The notes beneath the pieces are model-generated. The model saw only the letters and a program-made list of their open reading frames with translations, did no database searches and was not told where the DNA came from. A stretch of DNA of 64,000 bases from Sternotherus odoratus. Taxonomy: Eukaryota; Chordata; Testudines; Kinosternidae. Positions 13,507-22,042 of this stretch are shown piece after piece. Position 1 is the first letter of the stretch, and every line of letters starts with the position of its first letter. Location: positions 1 to 64,000 of the forward strand of contig JAVMKO010000152.1 of assembly GCA_032164245.1 (NCBI GenBank). The letters run 5' to 3'. Both the position numbers and the translations under genes were made by a program.

Positions 13507-15762
13507 ATGCCTGGGGCGTCAGGGTTCAAAGCCTGTAAAGTCTGCGGCAAGCCTATGCCAATTAGTGACCCTCACTCCCGCTGCCTCAAGTGCCTGGGAG
13601 AGGGTCATCAGACTGAGAAGTGCGCGATCTGTAAGGGATTCAAACCGCGCACTAAAAAAGAGAGGGATTCCAGGCTGAAGCTAATCCTGATGGAATCCGC
13701 ACTTCAGCCACCAACGGAGCCCTCTACTTCTAGCAGCGCACCGGCGTCGGTGCGCGGCACCGCGACGCCGAAGGGCCCGAGAACACCTCGGCACCGGTCG
13801 CCGCGGCACGGCTCCTCCTCCTCCAGAAGGCACCGGTCTCAGTCGCCGGTCCCTTCCAAGAGATCTAGAGGGCGCTCCCCGGTGCGCAAGGGCACGGGTG
13901 ATCCCTCGATGGTGCCAGCAGCTCCGGAGCGCGCGAGGCGGCCCCGTTCAGAGCGCGCACCGATATTAGCACCGGAGCCCAGGGCCATCTCCCCGGAGAT
14001 AGTGCACTCTCGAGGAACCGAGGTGCCGGAATTGGAACTGCCCTCAACCCCAGAGGCATTCGAGGCAGTGGTGGACCTCATCGGTACCACGGTCGACCCG
14101 GCACCGCAGTTTGCGGTCCCGGCACCGGTCCCCCGCACCGTGGCTCCAACCATCCCGCCCGTGCCGGTGACGGCGGTACCGGCGAACTCGGCTCTAGCGG
14201 CACCGGCTATCTCAGCGGCACCGCTGATACCCGCACCGGCTCGCACCGCACCGCAGGCACCGAGGTTCCCCGGGAAGCCGGAGATGTACTCCAGGGTCAT
14301 GGCACCGGAGGGCACGGCACCGCCCTGGTCGCAGTCCGACTATTCTTCAGAGTCGGATGCATCCTCGTCGAGGTCCAGGTCTCGACATAGCCATAGCTCT
14401 CGGCACCATCATTCACGGCACCGGCACTCCTCCCATCGACGGCACCAACAGCCATATGCGATGGTAGAGCAAGGCCCTCCCCAATGGCCTTTCTGGACCC
14501 CGTTTGCATGCCACCAAGCACAGGGGCCTCCGTCAGTGGCATCTTGGCCTTCCGTACCAAAGGGTCCGGTGTGCGCCACTATCACCAGACCCCAATCGGA
14601 GGGGCCTGGGGACGAGCATCTTCCTGGAACTTCTGACGGCCAGTCTGTACTCCAGGAAGCGCAAGGGGGTGATCCCATCCAACACCCCTTCCAGGAGGAC
14701 ACCCAAATGGAGAACCCTCAACCTGGCTCTTCTTCATCGTCCCCGGACGACGCAGTGGCGGGCTCGTCCTATAATCTGCCACCCATGGACATTAGGGGCC
14801 ATCAGGATCTGTTGAGGAGGGTGGCACAAAACCTCAACCTCCAGCCGGAGGAAATTAAGGGGGACGAGGAGGATCCCAATGTGGACATCCTCTCCTCCGA
14901 CTCGCCGCCTCAGATAGCCTTGCCCTTTATGCGCAAAGTTAAATCCACCATGGACACCCTATGGCAGACCCCCTCCTCGCTTCCACCTACAGCCAGAGGA
15001 GTGGAGCGCCGGTACTTCGCACCAAGGGAGGGGTACGAGTACCTTTTCACGCACCCACCGCCAGGCTCCCTGGTTGCGGATGCAGTGAACCATAGGGAGC
15101 GGCAAGGCCAGACAGGACCTACCCCAAAGTCGCATGACTCTAAGAAGTTGGACCTCTGGGGCAGGAAGGTGTACTCTTCTGCGGCGCTACAACTACGCAT
15201 CGCAAACCAGCAGGCCGCCCTGGGGCGATACGCCTACAACACCTGGTCTACAATGGCCAAATTCGAGGGCACCTTACCCAAGGAATCGGCCCACGACTTT
15301 AAGGCCATAGTACAAGAGGGCAGGGTGGTCTCCAGAGCTGCCCTGCAGGCCGCACTGGACGCAGCAGACTCAGCTTCGCGGCAACTAGGCACAGCGGTAT
15401 CCATGCGCCGGGGTGCCTGGTTGCATGTTTCTGGTATTCCCCCACCTGTGCAGGCGACCATACAAGACTTGCCGTTCGACAAGCAGGGGCTATTTGCCGT
15501 TGATACGGACAAAAAACTGCAGTCCATGAAGGACTCAAGGGCGATGCTCCGCTCTCTTGGCTTGCATACACCGCAAGGCCAAAGAAGACCCTTTAGAGCT
15601 CCCCCGCCCCCGCCAGCCAGACCCCATCAGGCCCCTCCTTACAGGAGGGATCAGCCTAGAAGGGGCGGGAGGGGTAATAGTAGGGGCCGACAACGCTCCT
15701 CCTCTCGCCAGCCTCAGGGCCCAGGGAACAACCACCCCCCCGGACCCAGGCCGACCTTTTGA
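13507..15762 (+). CDS. DIRS A gag-like ORF1 (751 aa)
   Basis: The frame runs from ATG at 13507 to TGA at 15762. Residues 10-45 contain a Cys/His-rich nucleic-acid-binding module with a retroviral-type zinc knuckle, CX2CX4HX4C (CLKCLGEGHQTEKC). A basic Ser/Arg and Pro/Ala-rich low-complexity middle follows (about residues 75-330), then a conserved C-terminal half shared with element B ORF1 (for example PPTARGVE, GRKVYSS, DLPF). The predicted role is an RNA-binding structural protein. The last codon and stop are TTT TGA. The RT frame continues in +1 over that site, as it does in element B. No frameshifts or premature stops are seen. Confidence 0.88.
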   Translation: MPGASGFKACKVCGKPMPISDPHSRCLKCLGEGHQTEKCAICKGFKPRTKKERDSRLKLILMESALQPPTEPSTSSSAPASVRGTATPKGPRTPRHRSPRHGSSSSRRHRSQSPVPSKRSRGRSPVRKGTGDPSMVPAAPERARRPRSERAPILAPEPRAISPEIVHSRGTEVPELELPSTPEAFEAVVDLIGTTVDPAPQFAVPAPVPRTVAPTIPPVPVTAVPANSALAAPAISAAPLIPAPARTAPQAPRFPGKPEMYSRVMAPEGTAPPWSQSDYSSESDASSSRSRSRHSHSSRHHHSRHRHSSHRRHQQPYAMVEQGPPQWPFWTPFACHQAQGPPSVASWPSVPKGPVCATITRPQSEGPGDEHLPGTSDGQSVLQEAQGGDPIQHPFQEDTQMENPQPGSSSSSPDDAVAGSSYNLPPMDIRGHQDLLRRVAQNLNLQPEEIKGDEEDPNVDILSSDSPPQIALPFMRKVKSTMDTLWQTPSSLPPTARGVERRYFAPREGYEYLFTHPPPGSLVADAVNHRERQGQTGPTPKSHDSKKLDLWGRKVYSSAALQLRIANQQAALGRYAYNTWSTMAKFEGTLPKESAHDFKAIVQEGRVVSRAALQAALDAADSASRQLGTAVSMRRGAWLHVSGIPPPVQATIQDLPFDKQGLFAVDTDKKLQSMKDSRAMLRSLGLHTPQGQRRPFRAPPPPPARPHQAPPYRRDQPRRGGRGNSRGRQRSSSRQPQGPGNNHPPGPRPTF

Positions 15763-17251
15763 AGCTGCGCCCGGGGACGCCGAGCCAGCCTCCAACTCTA
15801 TAGCTGCCCCCCTATTTGTGAACCGTCTATCCCATTTCTACCAGGCATGGTCCTCTATCACCTCGGACAAGTGGGTTCTCAGCCTGGTAGAAGTGGGATA
15901 TTCTATCCAATTCTCTGTTCTCCCTCCCACCCGCCCCCCGTGCCCGTCCCTCTTCAGGGACCCATCTCACGAGCAACTCCTAGAACAGGAGGTCCAGACC
16001 CTCTTGTCTTTGGGTGCCATAGAGGAGGTTCCTCAAGAATTTCGGGGCAAGGGTTACTACTCCCGTTATTTCCTTATCCCGAAGGCCAAAGGGGGGCTCC
16101 GCCCCATCCTGGACTTGCGAGGCCTCAACTCCTACATAAAGAAGCTGAAGTTTCGCATGCTCTCATTGGCTGTCATAATTCCTGCTATGGATCAAGGAGA
16201 CTGGTTCGCCGCCCTCGACTTAAAAGACGCATATTTCCACATTTCCATCATCCCGAGCCACAGACGATTCCTGAGGTTCGCGATGGGATCCCGACATTAC
16301 CAGTTTACCGTCCTTCCGTTCGGCCTCTCCTCAGCTCCAAGGGTATTCACGAAATGCGTGGCGGTAGTCGCAGCATTCCTCAGACGGAACGGCATCCATG
16401 TCTACCCTTACCTGGACGACTGGCTCATCAGGGCACAGTCACGGGAGCGGCTTCTAACGCAAATAACGTTCATCAAAGCCACCCTCCTAAAGCTGGGCCT
16501 CATTCTGAATGTGCCGAAATCAACCCTCATCCCTACCCAGAGAATCGAGTTCATTGGGGTGATCCTAGACTCCCGCCGCGCGAGAGCCTTCCTACCTCCC
16601 TCTCGGGCCAAGGCCATGGGGGACATTATCCGGCCACTTCTCCGGTCTCCCATGACAACAGCAAGGAACTGTATGGTCCTGATGGGACACATGGCGGCGT
16701 GCACTTACGTGGTGCCATTTGCGAGACTCCATCTTCGCCCTCTGCAAGCCTGGTTCGCGAAGGTATACAACCAGCGCAGAGACCCCCTCGACCTCGTAGT
16801 AACTCTACCATTGAAGGTAAGACAGTCCCTCTACTGGTGGCTCCAGCCCACGTCTCTGGGAAGCGGGGTGCCCTTTCACAAGCCCCAACCATCCATCACG
16901 TTGGTGACAGACGCTTCGGCGCTGGGTTGGGGAGCTCACCTGGGGAAGGCCACGACTCAAGGCCTATGGTCTCAGGAAGAGTTGTCTCTCCACATAAATG
17001 TTCGAGAGCTCAGAGCAATTCGCCTGGCATGCCAGACGTTCCAGTCACTCTTGAGGGGCAAGAGCGTGTCAGTCCTAACAGACAACACGGCCTCGATGTT
17101 TTATATAAACAAACAGGGTGGTGCTCGCTCCTCTCTCCTGTGCAAGGAAGCCCTCGCCCTTTGGGAGTTCTGCATTCCCAGAGGGATCTCCCTCACTGCG
17201 GCTTACCTTCCGGGAGTTCAGAACGTACTGGCGGACTCCCTGAGCCGCTCA
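15763..17251 (+). CDS. DIRS A reverse transcriptase/RNase H, interrupted
   Basis: This frame is +1 to gag and is already open from about 15557. It has no ATG until inside the RT domain (16147), so translation is probably a gag-RT fusion made by frameshifting at 15757-15762. RT landmarks are RGKGYYSRYFLIPKAKGG, LDLKDAYFHI and the catalytic YLDD (about 16409-16420). RNase H landmarks are LVTDAS (about 16900) and LTDN (about 17076). The protein reaches the SLSRSF segment and is then cut by insertion of element B at 17251/17252. The homologous continuation (RGHEWSLRPDV) resumes after 23453. Confidence 0.9.
15847..17251 (+). CDS. DIRS A YR ORF, 5' overlapping part
   Basis: This is a third frame, beginning at ATG 15847, that stays open through the whole RT/RNase H region up to the element B junction. 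The homologous ATG opens the same frame in element B at 20203. The encoded sequence is proline-, arginine- and serine-rich with no recognisable fold, and it leads into the tyrosine recombinase. DIRS elements are known for extensive RT/YR frame overlap. Whether this overlapped part is translated as protein or only keeps the frame open cannot be told from sequence. Confidence 0.55.
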
Positions 17252-17434
17252 TTCTTCTTCGAGTGATTGCTCACATGCATTCCACTATAGGTTAGGCACG
17301 CGCTGCGGGCCTGGTTGCCGGGCAGATTTTTCCCCTAGCTGCAGACTGGGCGAGCAGGGAGCCCCCTGGAGTGGCGCCACTGAGGCACTCTATAAGTACC
17401 CCTGCGACACAGTCTGGCCCCCAGTTCCTTCTTC
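17252..17434 (+). repeat. Left inverted terminal repeat of DIRS B
   Basis: It begins TTCTTCTTCGAGTGATTGC, almost identical to the start of element A. It carries a TATAAG box at 17391 about 220 bp upstream of the gag ATG. Its reverse complement is found at 23244-23430 with only isolated mismatches. Confidence 0.9.
17391..17396 (+). promoter_or_regulatory. TATA box in DIRS B left repeat
   Basis: TATAAG follows a GC-rich stretch (GGAGTGGCGCCACTGAGGC). An equivalent TATATA occurs at the same relative place in element A (13300). The position fits a pol II promoter driving the element transcript. This is inferred from sequence only. Confidence 0.5.
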
Positions 17435-17607
17435 ACCGCTCGCGCTGGTAGTCGGAACAGGAGTACTGCTCTTGAGCGTTCTCCTTATCTCCTAGCTGTT
17501 ATTCCTATTGTTCTCATTAATAGTTGTTGTTAAGTAGTTGTTAAGTAGTTGTTAAGTAGTTATAGTGTAAATAGTTAGGTGCAGGGGATTTCCCTGCCAC
17601 CGGAGCC

Positions 17608-20124
17608 ATGTCATCCAAGGCTCCGGGATTCAAGCCATGTGCGGAGTGTGGGAAGCCCATGCCTGCGGGGGACCCACACTCCAAGTGCCTTAAGTGCCTC
17701 GGGGAAGCGCACTTGGCAGACTCCTGCAAGATCTGCAGGGCCTTCAAACCCAGGACCCGCAAGGACAGAGAATCCCGCCTGCGGCAGATCCTGTTAGAGG
17801 CGGCTCTCACTCCGGACTCGAGTGCGGCACCGGGCCCCGCACCCAAGCCGGCGAAAGCAAAGCCTCGGCACCGGTCGCGCTCCCCCAGCGCTAAGCGCAG
17901 AAAGGACTCGGAACCGCGCCCAACATCGGCACCGGACCGCGTGCAGCCTCCGGCACCGCTCACGCGCCCACGGTCGCCGCCGGGGAGCCGACCAGAGGCA
18001 CAGCCGCCCGCACCCGCACCGACGACTCCGGCGCCGCAGGAGGCCCCGTCGAGTCCGGTGCCAGTGGTCTCGCCACTCAGGGTGCCGATGCCGCAGCAGC
18101 TTCCCTCCACGCCGGAGGCGTTCGCTGCTGCGAGGAGGTTGCTTGCGGAGGACACCCCGCAGCAACCTGTCAGGTCTAGGGGCAAGCCGCCCATGACCGT
18201 GACGGAGATCGCGGCTCGAAGCCCGGCGGGGCACGGACGCCGATCGATCTCGCGGCGCCGATCTAACTCCCGGTACCGGTCAGCTTCCCGGCACCGGTCG
18301 CAGTCTCGGCGCCGCAATGAGTTGAGACCATGCTCCGGGTCTCCTCATGGCCGATCGCGCAGATCGCGCTCCGGCCGCCGGTCTGAGTCCTGGCGCCGGT
18401 CGGAGTCCCGGCACTCCCGCACGGACAGACGCCGGTCGTACTCCCGGCACCGGTCGCACTCCCGGCACCGGTCCGTCAGCTGCCATAGGGGCCGCTCTGG
18501 ACGCCGTTCGCCGAGCCGCTCATCTTCCCGGCACCGCTCGTCGTCGCGGCACCGGTCACGATCAACACGGCACCGATCTCCTCGGCACCGTTCGTCGTCG
18601 CGGCACCACAGACATCGGCGCTCCACATCTAGGCGGCACCGCCGCTCGCCCCGGCACCGGACCTCATCGCGGCACCGGCGATCAGCCCGGCACCGGTCGT
18701 CATCGCGGCACCGTGGATCCCGCAGAAGTGGATCCAGCAGTAGCCGATCATCAGAGGGCAGTCGCTTCTCCCGGCACCGGTCGAGAAGCCCTCGGCGCCG
18801 CAGGCGTAGAGAGTCGGCTGGCACACAAACCCAGCATGACTCTCCGCCCAAGGCCCTCCAGTCGGCCACCATAGCGGCTCCATGGCACTCCTCTGCCTCA
18901 GCGTCCCCTCCAGCTATGGGACCAGCCCCAGCCACCCTAAACCCGGCCTGGCCAGAATGGGTGGCATGGGAGCATGACCAACCGGGGGAAACCCAGTCCG
19001 AGCCAGGGTTCCCAGTATGTGCGAGGGCTGCTCGGCAGGACCTACCAGGGCCATCCTTGGCCAGCCAGCCGTCGGCAATACGCAGCCCCCGAGAGCCAGG
19101 GCCCTACGCCTCCCCAGTGGGGGTAGAGGTGGTGGCGGGCACCTCTTCCAACAGCCCGCCCGCCCTGGAACTCTCTAATTACCAGCACCTCCTCCAGGCA
19201 GTTGCGAAAAATATGAACCTGCCCCTTGAGGAGATCCAGATGGTGGATGACCCGGTCACCACCATGCTGACAAAGGGCACCCCGGCACGTGTGGCTGTGC
19301 CATTCATTAATACGATTAAAGCGCACACCACGTCGGTCTGGAAGACCCCCGCCTCCATCCCCCCCACCGCCCGGGGGGTAGAGAAGCGCTACTTTGTCCC
19401 GGCCACGGGCTATGAGTACTTGTATGTTCACCCTACACCCTCCTCCCTGGTGGTGGAGTCGGTGAACAATAAAGAGCGCAATGGACAGGAGGCCCAGGTA
19501 CCTAAGGCCAAAGAAGCCAAGAGGCTGGACCATTTTGGCAGGAAGGTCTACTCCTCCGGGGGCCTCCAGCTTAGGGTGGCTAACCATCAGGCCCTAATGA
19601 GTAGGCACCACTTTGATACAGTGGAGGCCCTTAACAAGTTCGAGACCGCTCTCCCCCAGGAGAGCAGACAGGAGTTTAGGGCCCTTCTAACTCAGAGCAG
19701 GGATATCTCAAGACACACCCTGCAAGCGGCCCTGGACTCAGCAGACTCAGCGGCCAGGACTATGGCCTCGGGCATAGCCCTTCGCCGGGCAGCATGGCTC
19801 TCCTCATCCAGCCTTGCCCCGGCGATGCAATACAAAATCCAGGACCTCCCGTTTGAGGGACAGGCCCTCTTTTCGGAGGACACAGACGCGCGGCTCCAGG
19901 CCCTCAATGACAGAGGGGTGACCCTCAAGGGTCTCGGCATGCACACCGCGGGGCCGCAAAGGCGCCCCTTCATCCCGCCGCGCCGCAAGTTCTTCCCACC
20001 CGCCCGCCAGCCACAGGACTCCTCCAGCAGGAGAAACCGCCCCTTCCGCAAGCGTCAGGGGCCTAGGCAGGGCGGGAAACAGCGGGGACCTAAGCCTTCC
20101 CAGGGGCCTAGGTCCAACTTTTGA
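17608..20124 (+). CDS. DIRS B gag-like ORF1 with long RS domain (838 aa)
   Basis: The frame runs from ATG at 17608 to TGA at 20124. Residues about 10-45 form the same Cys/His module as in element A, including the CX2CX4HX4C knuckle CLKCLGEAHLADSC. Residues about 205-420 are an Arg/Ser/His-rich tract built from imperfect 12-nt repeats (CGGCACCGGTCG and variants). It resembles the RS domains of splicing SR proteins and is far longer than in element A. The C-terminal half is conserved with element A (PPTARGVEKRYF, GRKVYSSGG, DLPFEG). The protein probably binds element RNA. The RS tract could add nuclear targeting or RNA condensation, which is inference. The stop context TTT TGA matches element A and sits where the RT frame takes over in +1. 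Confidence 0.9.
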   Translation: MSSKAPGFKPCAECGKPMPAGDPHSKCLKCLGEAHLADSCKICRAFKPRTRKDRESRLRQILLEAALTPDSSAAPGPAPKPAKAKPRHRSRSPSAKRRKDSEPRPTSAPDRVQPPAPLTRPRSPPGSRPEAQPPAPAPTTPAPQEAPSSPVPVVSPLRVPMPQQLPSTPEAFAAARRLLAEDTPQQPVRSRGKPPMTVTEIAARSPAGHGRRSISRRRSNSRYRSASRHRSQSRRRNELRPCSGSPHGRSRRSRSGRRSESWRRSESRHSRTDRRRSYSRHRSHSRHRSVSCHRGRSGRRSPSRSSSRHRSSSRHRSRSTRHRSPRHRSSSRHHRHRRSTSRRHRRSPRHRTSSRHRRSARHRSSSRHRGSRRSGSSSSRSSEGSRFSRHRSRSPRRRRRRESAGTQTQHDSPPKALQSATIAAPWHSSASASPPAMGPAPATLNPAWPEWVAWEHDQPGETQSEPGFPVCARAARQDLPGPSLASQPSAIRSPREPGPYASPVGVEVVAGTSSNSPPALELSNYQHLLQAVAKNMNLPLEEIQMVDDPVTTMLTKGTPARVAVPFINTIKAHTTSVWKTPASIPPTARGVEKRYFVPATGYEYLYVHPTPSSLVVESVNNKERNGQEAQVPKAKEAKRLDHFGRKVYSSGGLQLRVANHQALMSRHHFDTVEALNKFETALPQESRQEFRALLTQSRDISRHTLQAALDSADSAARTMASGIALRRAAWLSSSSLAPAMQYKIQDLPFEGQALFSEDTDARLQALNDRGVTLKGLGMHTAGPQRRPFIPPRRKFFPPARQPQDSSSRRNRPFRKRQGPRQGGKQRGPKPSQGPRSNF
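18240..18800 (+). repeat. 12-nt coding minisatellite (RS tract)
   Basis: Imperfect repeats of CGGCACCGGTCG and close variants encode the Arg-His-Arg-Ser tract of DIRS B gag. The reading frame is kept throughout because the unit length is a multiple of three. Confidence 0.85.
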
Positions 20125-20125
20125 T
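20119..20125 (+). promoter_or_regulatory. Candidate +1 frameshift site, DIRS B gag/RT
   Basis: The gag frame reads AAC TTT TGA. The RT frame reads ACT TTT GAT. A Phe tRNA on TTT could slip one base forward to another TTT within the four-T run, while the slow TGA stop waits in the A site. The same arrangement is present in element A at 15757-15763. The RT frame has no AUG before its RT motifs. Confidence 0.6.
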
Positions 20126-22042
20126 GGTGCGCCCGGGGGCAGCTTAATAACCACAGTCCTGGATCCTCCCTTCGGAGAACGTTTGTCTCACTTCCACCGT
20201 GCATGGTCGGACATCACATCGGACCAATGGGTCCTCCGCACGGTGGAGGTGGGATACTCCCTCCAACTCTCCTCCACTCCTCCAACCCACCCACCTCCCT
20301 CGTCCCTCTTCAGGGACCCATCTCACGAGCAACTGCTTGTACAGGAGGTCAGGTCGCTCCTCGCACTGGGAGCCATCGAACCTGTACCACAGGAGTTCAG
20401 GGGAAAGGGGTTCTACTCCCGCTACTTCCTAATCCCCAAGGCGAAAGGGGGCCTCCGGCCCATCCTGGACCTGCGCGAACTCAACACCTACATGATCAAG
20501 TTCAAGTTCCGCATGGTCACCTTGGGCACTATTATTCCCTCTCTGGATCCGGGAGATTGGTTCGCTGCCCTCGACATGAAGGATGCCTACTTCCACGTGA
20601 GCATCAAACCTTCTCACAGGCGCTACCTCCGCTTTCTAATAGCGGAAGAACATTATCAATTCGCAGTCCTGCCCTTCGGCCTGTCCACAGCGCCCAGGGT
20701 ATTCACGAAGTGCATGGCAGTAGTGGCGGCGTTCCTGCGGCGCCGCGGGGTACAGGTATACCCGTACCTAGACGACTGGCTGATCCGGGGAACCTCCAGG
20801 GACCAAGTGTCAGAGCACGTGCGTCTGGTCATCAACACCTTCGACCGCCTGGGAATCCTCCTCAACGAGGAGAAGTCCACCCTGGAGCCCACCCAGAGCA
20901 TAGAGTTCATTGGGGCCCTACTAGACTCCAGGGTGGCAAGGGCATCCCTGCCCCAGCCCCGGTTTCTCGCCATCCAGTCGGCCATCAGACAGCTTCGCAG
21001 CTGTCCGATGTCCACGGCCAGAGTCTTCCTCAGCCTGTTAGGCCACATGGCATCGTGCACCTACGTGATACAGCACGCCAGACTGCGACTACGCCCACTG
21101 CAATCGTGGCTCGCAGTGGCCTACCGACCAAGAAGGGACAGTTTGGACACCCTCCTTTCTATCCCCAAAGCCACCCTATCCGCTCTGACTTGGTGGGAAG
21201 ACCAGAGCAATGCGTGCCGAGGGGTCCCCTTCCTCCCCCCCAGCCCGTCCATGTCCCTAGTGACGGACGCCTCGTCGATGGGTTGGGGAGCTCACCTAGG
21301 GGCTCTCAGGACACAAGGCCGCTGGTCGGAGTCAGACCTCTGCCTCCATATCAATGTCCGGGAGCTGAGGGCCGTCAGACTTGCGTGCCAAGCGTTCCGG
21401 GACACGTTACAGGGTCACTGTGTGGCAGTGTTGACGGACAACACCACTGCCCAATACTACATAAACAAGCAGGGCGGGGCCCGGTCCAGTCCCCTGTGTC
21501 AAGAGGCGATTCTCCTATGGGAGTTTTGTATAGCCCACGACGTTCACCCGGTGGCCTCTTTCCTCCCCGGGATTCAGAACACGCTGGCGGACCACCTCAG
21601 CAGGTCATTCATGTCCCACGAGTGGTCCCTTCGACCGGATGTCATCCGACCGATCTTCCTGAGGTGGGGATTTCCCCACATCGACCTCTTCGCCTCCAGA
21701 CAGAACAGGAAGTGCCTCCAGTTCTGCTCCTTTCGAGGCGGCTCCCGGGGATCCCTGACAGATGCCTTCCTCCTACCCTGGACGGGGCACCTGCTCTACG
21801 CGTTCCCTCCGATCCCGCTTCTCCACAAGGTGATCCTGAAGATCAGACGGGACAGGGCACAAGTCATCCTCATAGCCCCGGCCTGGCCCAGGCAATGCTG
21901 GTATGCGTCCCTCCTCCGGCTGTCCAGGGCCCCTCCCATCAGCCTCCCGCTGTGGCCCGACCTGATCTCGCAGGATCACGGTCGCCTCCTGCATCCGGAC
22001 TTGCAGTCCCTCCACCTCACAGCGTGGCTACTCCATGGCTGA
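20125..22042 (+). CDS. DIRS B reverse transcriptase/RNase H (MTase-like tail)
   Basis: The frame is +1 to gag and open across the gag stop to 22042. No AUG precedes the RT domain, so it is probably expressed as a gag-RT fusion. RT landmarks are RGKGFYSRYFLIPKAKGG, LDMKDAYFHV and the catalytic YLDD at 20765-20776. RNase H landmarks are LVTDASS near 21257 and LTDNTT near 21432. The C-terminal about 150 residues (HIDLFASRQNRKC through LYAFPPIPLL to the end) fit the position where DIRS elements carry a DAM-methyltransferase-like region, but no clear catalytic motif is evident to me. No disabling mutations are seen. It should copy element RNA into DNA for recombinase-mediated integration. Confidence 0.9.

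Noticed and set aside
17541..18935. Antisense open frames of 258 and 196 codons in DIRS B
   Set aside because: They are shadows of the RS-coding 12-nt repeat of gag, with no independent start or conservation.
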